From the NCBI GenBank assembly GCA_016292255.1, contig JAEEZZ010000087.1:1-37399 (forward strand): a DNA stretch of 37,399 nt, in the 5' to 3' direction. Under the pieces are notes generated by a model. The model saw only the letters and a list, made by a program, of their open reading frames with translations. It was not told the origin of the DNA and searched no databases. The stretch comes from Oscillospiraceae bacterium (lineage in GTDB: Bacteria; Bacillota; Clostridia; Oscillospirales; Oscillospiraceae). The translations under genes and the position numbers were made by a program. Below are positions 17,538-26,220 of the stretch, one piece after another (position 1 is the stretch's first letter; every line of letters starts with the position of its first letter).

Positions 17538-19181
17538 ATGCAGGGAGTGAATGATGTGAAACAGCAGTTGTTAAGAGATCGGATCGATCAAGTCGTCCGG
17601 GAAAACAAGAATGATCCGTTTCGACGTGAACAAGAACTCAAAAAGCTGCTCAAGGAAGCGGAAAAGAATGCGGAACGGGAATCAGACCTCTATGCGATCG
17701 GAAAAATCAGTATGCTGTTGGCAAACAGCATTCTCGGCCAGGGAAAACGCGGAACGATGCTTTCCTATGCTTACAAAGCGGTGAGCATTTTTGAGAAAAC
17801 AAACGAACGGGCCCTTCTTGCACGCAGTTATAATCTTCTGGGCATCGCGTATTCCGGCCTGGGAAATTATCTTCGCGCTGTTTCGGCATACAACAATGGC
17901 CTCCGGATCCTCCGCGGCCGTGATTGCGACTTGATCAAGAAAAACACCCTGCTGAATAACATCAGTGATGCGTATTATCACATGGGTGTCTATGAGAAGA
18001 GCTATAGCATTTCTACGGACTGCTATGAGAACTACAGGCATACAGCGCAGGATAATCCGCTCCGGGCGATCGTCTTCGGCTTGAACGTCTGCGACAGCTG
18101 CCTTGGCTTGGAAAACTATAAAAGGGCAAAGGAGATCCTTGACGAGATCAAAGGGGAGATCGATAACAGCCCCAAAAGCATTTACGTGTGTGCCTATTAT
18201 ACCAGACTTTCCTATGTGCTGTATGTGACCGGCGACATGGAGGGCGGCGAAAAGTTTACGGACATGGCGTTCGATCTGATCGACCAGAATCTGGACTATT
18301 ACGACAATCACATCTTTTATACGAAGATTGCCGCGATCCAGATCGATCATGGCGACTATGATCGTGCCCTGCGCTATTATGCCGCCATGGCGAAGTATGC
18401 CGAGGAGAACAACCACACCCTGGATCTGATCATGGCCAAAAGTGTTCGGGCCAACATTTGCCGCGCAAGGGGAGAGCAGGATCAAGCCCTCGCGATCTAC
18501 AAAGAGCTCAGCGCACTGTATGAGACATGGATCAGCCAGCAAAGGGCGATGCAGTACGAGGGGCAAAAGAGCTTGGAGGATGCGAACAAAGAAATCGTAA
18601 AGCTCATGAAGAAGATCAAAAGCAGCAATGAGCTGGCGGAGCGCGATCCGCTTACGGATTTGATGAATCGATCCTCCCTGATCAGAGTTTCAAGCAGCTT
18701 TCTTCAAACGGCCAAGGAAAAGAAAAGGCATCTCGGCGGGATCTTCTTTGATATTGATTGCTTTAAGGAGTACAACGATCATTACGGTCATGCCGCGGGC
18801 GACGAGGCTATAAAGCTTGTTGCGAATGTTTGCAAGAGTGAAGAATCCGCAACGATCAAATTCTTCCGCTACGGCGGCGATGAGTACTTTGGCGTCATTC
18901 TTGGTCACAGTGACGAGAGCATCGAAAAGCTTGCGCTTCGGATTTCGGAAAAGGTTCACGATGCCGGGCTTGAGCACGTTTTGAACTCCAACGGCAAACG
19001 CTTGACCGTATCCATCGGCATTGTCAACCTGGACATGAGAAAGTCCGACGCGACGATCCTGGACATCATAAAATTCGCAGACAAGGCACTGTACCGTGCG
19101 AAGAATTCCGGGAGAGACTGTGTGTACGCGTTCCGATACAGAGCTGATTCGGGGAATGAATATAAGCAGGTGGTTCAATAG
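17538..19181 (+). CDS. TPR-GGDEF putative diguanylate cyclase, array copy 5 (subfamily B); start probably GTG at 17556
   Basis: 547 aa; NDPFRREQELKKLLKEAEK, YAYKAVSIFE; DPLTDLMNRSSL, DIDCFKEYNDHYGHAAGDEA, FRYGGDEYFG; AGGGAG at 17540 suits the GTG at 17556. Confidence 0.88.
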   Translation: MQGVNDVKQQLLRDRIDQVVRENKNDPFRREQELKKLLKEAEKNAERESDLYAIGKISMLLANSILGQGKRGTMLSYAYKAVSIFEKTNERALLARSYNLLGIAYSGLGNYLRAVSAYNNGLRILRGRDCDLIKKNTLLNNISDAYYHMGVYEKSYSISTDCYENYRHTAQDNPLRAIVFGLNVCDSCLGLENYKRAKEILDEIKGEIDNSPKSIYVCAYYTRLSYVLYVTGDMEGGEKFTDMAFDLIDQNLDYYDNHIFYTKIAAIQIDHGDYDRALRYYAAMAKYAEENNHTLDLIMAKSVRANICRARGEQDQALAIYKELSALYETWISQQRAMQYEGQKSLEDANKEIVKLMKKIKSSNELAERDPLTDLMNRSSLIRVSSSFLQTAKEKKRHLGGIFFDIDCFKEYNDHYGHAAGDEAIKLVANVCKSEESATIKFFRYGGDEYFGVILGHSDESIEKLALRISEKVHDAGLEHVLNSNGKRLTVSIGIVNLDMRKSDATILDIIKFADKALYRAKNSGRDCVYAFRYRADSGNEYKQVVQ

Positions 19182-19202
19182 TCGTTTTGTGTGTAAGAGG
19201 AA

Positions 19203-20828
19203 GTGGAAATGGACAAATCAGAATTGCTTGCACGCGAGAAACAGATCCTGAGTGATTATAAACGCGGCACCGTACCGCTTTTGAGGGAATTGAAAAAATT
19301 CCTGAAGGAAGCGGAAAAAGCTGAGGATCTTGGTTATATCGCCAGGACCAATTTGTCGATCGCCATTTGCTATTTTGAACTCGGCAATCGAATCAATATC
19401 CTTCCCTATGCTGTCAAGGCTGCGGAGGTCTTTGAAACCCTGAATGAACAAAACCAGCTTGCGTCCAGCTTTAATATTGTTGGGCTTGCGTACAGAGCCA
19501 CGGGCAATTACATTCGCGCCGTGGAATACTATGAACGTGCGATAAAAACGATACGCGGTCTGAAAGAACCCTTTGTCCGCAAGGACGTCATTCTCAGCAA
19601 TATCGCAGAAGCCTACTTTTTGATGGGAGAATATAAGGTCGCTGCCCGTCTGTTAAAGCGCTGTGTTTCCGTGATTCGCACGAAGCATCCGGAAGATCAC
19701 GTCAGCGCAGTGATTTACGCGATCAATATTTCGGATGCTTACGAGGCGCTTGGAGAGCTGGAGAAAGCGATCAATGCGCTGGATGCTGCCGTAAACGAGG
19801 CTGAGCTTTCAGATCGGAAGGTCCTCCTGTGGGGGTATTATGCCAGAAGAAGCTGCGTCCTGTACAAGCTTGGCAGAGTGGATGAGGCGCAACGATATGC
19901 CGATCTGACCATCGATTCTGTGCATACCGGGTATGACTCCTATGAATTCCACCGTGATTTTGAGAAAATTGCCAGACTTGAGGTGGAAGCCGGCGATCTG
20001 GTCAGAGCGCAGCAATTCGCGGATATCCTGGCAGACTACGCGGAAAAGAACAAAAACACCATCGATCTGATCATTGCAAAACGCGTTGAGGCCAATATCT
20101 GCGATTCTCGCGGGGATTGCGACCGGTTGTTTGCCCTCTATAAAGAGCTCAGCGCACTGTATGAGAAGCGAGTCAAAGAACAGAACGCAATCAAGAATGA
20201 CAGTCAGAAACGAGTTGAGCTTGCAAGCAAAGAGATTGCGAGCTTGATGAAGAAGATCCGCCTCAATGAGGATAAAGCGGAGCGGGATCCGCTTTCCGGC
20301 TTGTTGAACCGGGCTGCGCTCGTCAGTATTACAGACGACTTCATACAGAAAGCGAAAACAGCCGGAAAGAAGCTTGGCGGCATCTTTATTGACATCGACT
20401 ATTTCAAAGAATTCAATGACACCTACGGCCATGCGGCAGGGGATGACGTGATCCGTGTGGTTGCAGGCAACTGCATGGAAGAAGAGAGCGACACAGTGAA
20501 ATTCTTCCGCTATGGCGGCGATGAGATCTTCGGAATTGTTCTCGACCATAAGGACGCGGAGATTGAAGCGCTTGCGCTGCGGATCGTCGAGCGGGTCCAT
20601 GCCTCCGGGGTCGAGCACAGAAAAAACCCCAGAGGGCAGAGACTGACGGTGTCCGTTGGCATTGCCAACATCGACATGAATCGGGCAAACAATACGATGC
20701 TCGACATCATCAGAAATACGGACAGCGCGCTCTACCGTGCGAAGAATTACGGAAGAGACGCAGTGTTCGCGCTTCATTCTGAGTCAGATTCTGAGCAGGA
20801 GTATCGTAGAGTCGTGGCCCAAGCATGA
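19203..20828 (+). CDS. TPR-GGDEF putative diguanylate cyclase, array copy 6 (subfamily A); ATG at 19209 is the likely start
   Basis: 541 aa; DPLSGLLNRAAL, DIDYFKEFNDTYGHAAGDDV, FRYGGDEIFG. Confidence 0.88.
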   Translation: MEMDKSELLAREKQILSDYKRGTVPLLRELKKFLKEAEKAEDLGYIARTNLSIAICYFELGNRINILPYAVKAAEVFETLNEQNQLASSFNIVGLAYRATGNYIRAVEYYERAIKTIRGLKEPFVRKDVILSNIAEAYFLMGEYKVAARLLKRCVSVIRTKHPEDHVSAVIYAINISDAYEALGELEKAINALDAAVNEAELSDRKVLLWGYYARRSCVLYKLGRVDEAQRYADLTIDSVHTGYDSYEFHRDFEKIARLEVEAGDLVRAQQFADILADYAEKNKNTIDLIIAKRVEANICDSRGDCDRLFALYKELSALYEKRVKEQNAIKNDSQKRVELASKEIASLMKKIRLNEDKAERDPLSGLLNRAALVSITDDFIQKAKTAGKKLGGIFIDIDYFKEFNDTYGHAAGDDVIRVVAGNCMEEESDTVKFFRYGGDEIFGIVLDHKDAEIEALALRIVERVHASGVEHRKNPRGQRLTVSVGIANIDMNRANNTMLDIIRNTDSALYRAKNYGRDAVFALHSESDSEQEYRRVVAQA

Positions 20829-20863
20829 GATACACGGGGTCGGAAAAGCGCACATAAGAGGTT

Positions 20864-22486
20864 TTGACTATGAAGAAATCAGAATTGGATTTACGGGTCG
20901 ATCAGATTGTGAAGGATACAAAGAACGCTTACGATCGACGCGAAAAGAAGCTCAAGAAGATATTGAAGGAAGCAGAGAGAGCGGAAGACGTATACGTCAT
21001 CGGGCGGATCCATCATCTTCTTTCCCTGTGCTATTTCGATCTGGGAAGCAGGAACAAGATCCTTCCCCACGCCGTCAAAGCAGTGGATATCTTTGAAAAG
21101 CTGAATGACAAAAGGATGCTGGCCCGCAGCTATAATCTCCTGGGAATTGCCTATCTGGCGCAGGGGAATTATTTGCGTGCCGTTGAGTATTATAACCGTG
21201 CGCTGGAGAAGACCTACAGGCAAAAAAAGCCCGGCATTCGCAGGGATGTCATGCAGAATAACATCGCTGAATGCTATTATTTGATGGGCGAGTACAGCAC
21301 GAGCATTCGACTGATGAAGAAGTGCTTCTCTGTCATCCGTACCAAACGTCCGAACGATCACGTCAATGCGGTGATTTACGCGATCAACCTTTCCGACGAC
21401 TATGAAGGAATGGAACAATACGAGAACGCGCTGGAGACCCTTGACAGCGTCAAGCCGGACGTGGAGCTTCTTGCCCGTGATGTTCTGCTCTGGGGCTACT
21501 ATGCCAGACGCTGCTGTGTGTTGTATAAGATCGGAAAGCTGGAGGAAGCGGCATCATATGCCGATCTGACGATTGAGGCGATAAACAACGGGTATGATTC
21601 CTATGAGTTCCACCGGGACTTCGAGAAGATCGCAAAGCTTGAGGTGCGTGTCGGTGACTACGAAAGAGCGCAGGGCTTTGCGGACATTCTGACCAGGTAT
21701 GCGGATACCAACGGCCATACCATTGATAAGATTATCTCCAAACGCGTTCAGGCAAACATCTGTATTGCCCGCGGGGAATCAGACCGTGCCCTTGCGCTCT
21801 ATAAAGAGCTCAGCAGCCTCTACGAGAAGCGCGTACGGGAGCAAAACGCCATTCAGTACGAGAGTCAGAAAAACGTCGAGGCCGCAAGCAGGGAAATTGC
21901 GAATCTGATGAACAAGATCCGGGCCAGCGAAGAGAAAGCGGAGCGAGATCCGCTTTCCGGGCTGTTGAATCGCGGCGCATTGATCAACATTTCCAGCGGC
22001 TTCTATCAGAGCGCAATAGAAAAGGGAACGACGCTCGGCGGCGTGTTCCTGGATATTGATTTCTTCAAGGAGTATAATGACACCTACGGTCACGCAGCAG
22101 GTGATGATGCGATCCGATCTATCGCAAAGGCTTGCCTGGAAGAGGAAAACGGAAACGTCAGATTTTTCCGCTACGGCGGGGACGAGTTTCTCGGTATTGT
22201 TCTCGGCTATCGGGATGGAGACTTGGAAAAGCTTGCACTGCGGCTCTGGGAAAGAGTTCGTACATCGGGTATTGAGCACGTCAAAAACCCAAATGGACAG
22301 TGCCTGACGGTATCCGTCGGTATTGTGAATATCAATGTGAAAAACAGTGATGATACGGTACTGGATATTATCAAGTATTCGGATAAGGCGTTGTATCACG
22401 CAAAGTCAGCAGGGAAGGACGACGTATACGCGATTTGCACTGCGAAGCAGGGCGAGCTTGAATATCGACGACTCGTGAAGCCCTGA
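20864..22486 (+). CDS. TPR-GGDEF putative diguanylate cyclase, array copy 7 (subfamily A); ATG at 20870 is the likely start
   Basis: 540 aa; DPLSGLLNRGAL, DIDFFKEYNDTYGHAAGDDA, FRYGGDEFLG (the only canonical GGDEF in the array). Confidence 0.9.
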   Translation: MTMKKSELDLRVDQIVKDTKNAYDRREKKLKKILKEAERAEDVYVIGRIHHLLSLCYFDLGSRNKILPHAVKAVDIFEKLNDKRMLARSYNLLGIAYLAQGNYLRAVEYYNRALEKTYRQKKPGIRRDVMQNNIAECYYLMGEYSTSIRLMKKCFSVIRTKRPNDHVNAVIYAINLSDDYEGMEQYENALETLDSVKPDVELLARDVLLWGYYARRCCVLYKIGKLEEAASYADLTIEAINNGYDSYEFHRDFEKIAKLEVRVGDYERAQGFADILTRYADTNGHTIDKIISKRVQANICIARGESDRALALYKELSSLYEKRVREQNAIQYESQKNVEAASREIANLMNKIRASEEKAERDPLSGLLNRGALINISSGFYQSAIEKGTTLGGVFLDIDFFKEYNDTYGHAAGDDAIRSIAKACLEEENGNVRFFRYGGDEFLGIVLGYRDGDLEKLALRLWERVRTSGIEHVKNPNGQCLTVSVGIVNINVKNSDDTVLDIIKYSDKALYHAKSAGKDDVYAICTAKQGELEYRRLVKP

Positions 22487-22516
22487 TGACATAGCCGGAG
22501 CCATCGATCAGCCTGC

Positions 22517-24169
22517 ATGGGAGGTGTGGAAATGGAAAAGCAGCCATTGGATAAACGAATTGATCTTGTGTCGGATAAACATAAGAACGATCCTTATCTT
22601 CGTGAAAAGGAATTGAAGCTTTTACTGAAGGAAGCAGAGAAGTGCGCCGATCTCCATGCAATCGGGAAAACCAATCTGTACATATCGATTAGTATTTTCA
22701 ATCAGGGGAAACGGGGCAGTATGCTTGGGTACGCCTATAAGGCGGTCAGCGTTTTGGAAAAGCTGAATGACCCGTCCCTTCTTGCACAAAGCTATAATCT
22801 GATGGGAATCGCCTATGCGGGCCTTGGCAGCTTTCAGAGCGCGATCACATACTATAATAAGGCACTTCAGCTTGTCCAAGGCAAAAAGAACCCGAGCATC
22901 CGAAAGGAAACACTGTTGAACAATATCGGTGATTCCTATTTTCAGATGGGGGCATTTCAGAAAAGCCTTCGGATCTCCTTAGACTGTCTTTCCGGCTGCA
23001 GGAAGAAAAACCCGGAGAATCACAGAGCAATGATCCTCTATGGCATCAACTGCTCCGACAGCTTTTGCAGCTTGGGTCAGTTCAGCCAGGCGAAGGAGGC
23101 CCTGGACAGCGTTGAACCGGATGCGAAATACATTGAACACCCGATCCTTTTGTGCGGCTATTATACCCGTCGGTCCTATGTTCTCTATGCCATCGGCAAT
23201 GCAGAAGAGGGCGCAAAGAATGCGGACCTGGTTCTTGAGCTTGCACATTCCAACGGAGATTCCTATGAATTTCACTACTATTTTGAACAGATAGTCGGTT
23301 TTCAGATCAAGATCGGCGATCTCGAACGGGCAAAGCGCTTTTCCGATACACTGACGCAATATGCCTCGGTTGGAGGACATACCCTGGATCAGATCACTGC
23401 GAAACGTGTGGAGGCCATGCTTTGCATTGTCTGCGGCGACCGTGACCGCGCTTTGGAGCTCTACAAGGAAATCGCGTCGCTTTTCGATGAGCTGCTGAAA
23501 GAGAAACGGGAAATTCAGTATGAGAGCCAGAAGAGCGTGGATATCGCCCGTTTGGAGATCAGTAAAATGATGCAGAAGATCCGGATGAACGAGGAAAAAG
23601 CGGAACGGGATGCGCTTACCGGCTTGATGAACCGCTCCGCGTTGGTCACTGTCTCCGGCGAATTCATCGAAAACGCAAAAAAGAACAAGAAAAAAATCGG
23701 GGGTATTTTCCTCGATATCGACTATTTCAAAGAGTATAACGACACCTACGGCCATGCAGCGGGGGATGAAGCCATCAAGCTGATCGCAAACGTCTGTAAG
23801 GCGGAGGTGAATGCTTCGGTGAAATTCTTCCGATACGGCGGCGATGAGTATTTCGGTCTCGTCCTTGGACACAGCAACAAAAAAATGGAGGAGCTTGTCC
23901 TGCGTATTTACGATAACGTCCGCAGCTCCGGCGTCAAGCACGTTAAGAATCCAAACGGGCAGCGCCTGACCGTGTCAGTCGGTGTTGTCAATGTGGATTT
24001 GCAGAATACGGATATCACCATCCTGGACATTATCAAATACGCCGACCGTGCGTTGTACCATGCAAAGGACCGTGGAAAGGATGACGTTTTCGCCTACATT
24101 CCGATGCCTGGTTCTGAGCATGAATATAAACGAATCAGCCCGGATGCATTTCTGGTACAGGAACAGTGA
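22517..24169 (+). CDS. TPR-GGDEF putative diguanylate cyclase, array copy 8 (subfamily B); ATG at 22532 is the likely start
   Basis: 550 aa; NDPYLREKELKLLLKEAEK, YAYKAVSVLE; DALTGLMNRSAL, DIDYFKEYNDTYGHAAGDEA, FRYGGDEYFG. Confidence 0.9.
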   Translation: MGGVEMEKQPLDKRIDLVSDKHKNDPYLREKELKLLLKEAEKCADLHAIGKTNLYISISIFNQGKRGSMLGYAYKAVSVLEKLNDPSLLAQSYNLMGIAYAGLGSFQSAITYYNKALQLVQGKKNPSIRKETLLNNIGDSYFQMGAFQKSLRISLDCLSGCRKKNPENHRAMILYGINCSDSFCSLGQFSQAKEALDSVEPDAKYIEHPILLCGYYTRRSYVLYAIGNAEEGAKNADLVLELAHSNGDSYEFHYYFEQIVGFQIKIGDLERAKRFSDTLTQYASVGGHTLDQITAKRVEAMLCIVCGDRDRALELYKEIASLFDELLKEKREIQYESQKSVDIARLEISKMMQKIRMNEEKAERDALTGLMNRSALVTVSGEFIENAKKNKKKIGGIFLDIDYFKEYNDTYGHAAGDEAIKLIANVCKAEVNASVKFFRYGGDEYFGLVLGHSNKKMEELVLRIYDNVRSSGVKHVKNPNGQRLTVSVGVVNVDLQNTDITILDIIKYADRALYHAKDRGKDDVFAYIPMPGSEHEYKRISPDAFLVQEQ

Positions 24170-24202
24170 GTTGTTCTTGAATGAATAAAGCGCGTGAATA
24201 AA

Positions 24203-24241
24203 AGCCCAACTCAATCGGATCACTCCGGTTGAGTCGGGCTT
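24203..24241. terminator. Probable bidirectional terminator between the array and the minus-strand phosphatase gene
   Basis: AGCCCAACTCAA ... TTGAGTCGGGCT (one mismatch); A-rich left and T-containing right flank. Confidence 0.65.
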
Positions 24242-24271
24242 TCAGTTATGATTCGATTCCTCGAAAACTTG

Positions 24272-25636
24272 TCATGCCGCCTCCGGCAGGGCGTAGGTCT
24301 GCGTGATCCGGTCGTATTCGGCGATGGCGTTCTCCAACAGATCCCGGAAATCTCGCTCAGCATATAGCCCGTCAGCGTTGGCGGTGATGCCTCGGAAACG
24401 CAGGGGAACGATGGCGGGGTGGTTGTCCAGGTCCAGCAGGGAAGCGGTCCGGAGCTGATCGACCGTCTGATAGACCAGATCGATGGTACAGTAGCTGCTG
24501 CCGTCCGGGCCTCTCCAGCGACAGAACACCAGCTTGCAGCCGATCGGCGTTTTGGACTCGATCGCGCCGGGCAGCTCGTAGGCCTCGGCCCCGAGTGCGG
24601 CAAGCACGCTTCCGACGTTGGAGTCGTGACCGCACAGGAAGCTGAAGGTTCGCCCGTCGGTGGAAAGCTCCTGCTCGATCTCCTGCAAGAGCGGATGGGC
24701 CACGTTGGCAGCGACCAGGGGAGCGGTAAAGAGCACGTCGCCGTAGACATCCTTGATCTCGGAGATCTGCTGCCACTGTTCAAAGCTCAATTCGTGGCCG
24801 AAGCCCGCCTTGATGGGATCGCTTTCCTCATAATACTGCAAAACCAGCGCGTCGGCGACCGAACAGCCGGTTTTCAGCGAGCCCTTCATTCCGGGCTCCT
24901 TGTCCAGCTCCAGAATAAGTTTTGTATCGTCGGTTTGGAATGCCGTTACGGAACCGTCCTTCCAGGCGGCAGACTGCTCCAGATCGATCACGTCGGAAAG
25001 TAACTCATAGTTGTCCGACAGACCGTTTACGACGTCAGTGTAGCGTTCCCGGATCTGCGCCTCGGCAGCGGCATTGTAGTCCGGCGAGACAAAGTTCAGC
25101 TTCGGCGTAAACACCGGATCCATCTGGTCGAATTCCATGTGATATTCGATCTCGGGATTTGCAGTGGGCAGCAGGCCGGAAACGAAGTATTCCGCGGTCG
25201 CGATGGTGCGCTGCTTGGAGTTTGCATAGATGCGGATCTGCCCGTCCTCGGGGTGATAGTTCTCCGGAAACAGGCCCTCGGCTTCCAACCATTTTCGGAA
25301 ATACTGTCCCATCTCCGTCTCCAGAACGCCGCCCCGGAGGGACAGCTCGCTCGGATTTGAAGACCAGGCGAACCATGCGTGCGGCGTAATCTTGCCCAGC
25401 AGCGAGTCACCGCCGGAGAGCGGCGAGCGGATGTTGTGCCTGCTGAGCACAACGACCTGCTCAAGCGTATAGCCCTTACGGGAGAGACTCCCAACCGCTT
25501 CCCGGGCGACGGCTTGCGCCGTCTGCGCGCTGCCGAAAACGCCTGCCCAGAATAGGCACTGCACAAGCAGCACACAGACCAGCAGAATGGAAACCACGAT
25601 CAGAAGCGTGCGGGTCGATAAGGCTTTCTTGTTCAT
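24272..25636 (-). CDS. Histidine-type acid phosphatase (glucose-1-phosphatase/phytase-like, branch 2), secreted or anchored
   Basis: N-terminal hydrophobic anchor; VVVLSRHNIRSPLSGG catalytic motif resembling Agp; CGHDSNVGSVLAALG; SKQRTIATAEYFVSG. Confidence 0.85.
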   Translation of the reverse strand: MNKKALSTRTLLIVVSILLVCVLLVQCLFWAGVFGSAQTAQAVAREAVGSLSRKGYTLEQVVVLSRHNIRSPLSGGDSLLGKITPHAWFAWSSNPSELSLRGGVLETEMGQYFRKWLEAEGLFPENYHPEDGQIRIYANSKQRTIATAEYFVSGLLPTANPEIEYHMEFDQMDPVFTPKLNFVSPDYNAAAEAQIRERYTDVVNGLSDNYELLSDVIDLEQSAAWKDGSVTAFQTDDTKLILELDKEPGMKGSLKTGCSVADALVLQYYEESDPIKAGFGHELSFEQWQQISEIKDVYGDVLFTAPLVAANVAHPLLQEIEQELSTDGRTFSFLCGHDSNVGSVLAALGAEAYELPGAIESKTPIGCKLVFCRWRGPDGSSYCTIDLVYQTVDQLRTASLLDLDNHPAIVPLRFRGITANADGLYAERDFRDLLENAIAEYDRITQTYALPEAA

Positions 25637-25723
25637 TTCCCGAATTCCTTTCTTATATTGCGGTCGATGAAACGGATAGAAACCGTTTCATCGACCGCGG
25701 CCTTGCTGCAGTTTTCAAGTCCA

Positions 25724-26173
25724 TCAGCTTCCACTGTAAAATTCCGTCACAGTGCTATTGGTTTGGATCAGCACCGAGCTTTGGTTGAAGACGCGGATCA
25801 TGTCCTTTGCCGCCGCGTGTACCGCATCCAAGTTGGTGTCGCTCAGATAGATCACGATGGTGTACTCCTGATAGCGCGTGCCCTCGTACTCCCAGCCGCC
25901 GTGGGCCTCCTGGATCGTGTAGCCGCCGAAGTGCTCAATCAGAATGTCTTCCGCTTTGGTTCTGGCTTCATCCGGAGAGAAGACGGGCTCATTTGTATCC
26001 TTGTCGTTGGTACCGAGATACAGCACGTACTGCAAGTCCTGCTCATCCTTCACGTCCTCCTGTTTCGGCTGCAAGGTGACAGACAGGGACACGGCCGATA
26101 CGCAGAGCGCAAGCAGCGCGATCACAAGAACGATGAGATTGACTTTTTTGCACATTATGGGTACCTCCTGCAA
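25724..26173 (-). CDS. Small protein with N-terminal signal anchor, unknown function
   Basis: 149 aa; VNLIVLVIALLALCVSAVSLSVTL membrane segment; lies in the minus-strand gene block. Confidence 0.65.
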   Translation of the reverse strand: MQEVPIMCKKVNLIVLVIALLALCVSAVSLSVTLQPKQEDVKDEQDLQYVLYLGTNDKDTNEPVFSPDEARTKAEDILIEHFGGYTIQEAHGGWEYEGTRYQEYTIVIYLSDTNLDAVHAAAKDMIRVFNQSSVLIQTNSTVTEFYSGS

Positions 26174-26220
26174 ATTTGAATTTATAATTGAACTATCTGT
26201 GTTTCGTGTGCTTTAGGGTA

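Noticed and set aside
12100-24000. Hypr-type cGAMP synthases
   Set aside because: The guanine-contacting Asp in GHAAGD/GHAEGD is retained in all copies, as in c-di-GMP enzymes.
10807-24169. Array read as an assembly duplication artefact
   Set aside because: Copies differ substantially at protein level, have different gaps and different starts, so they are diverged paralogs.
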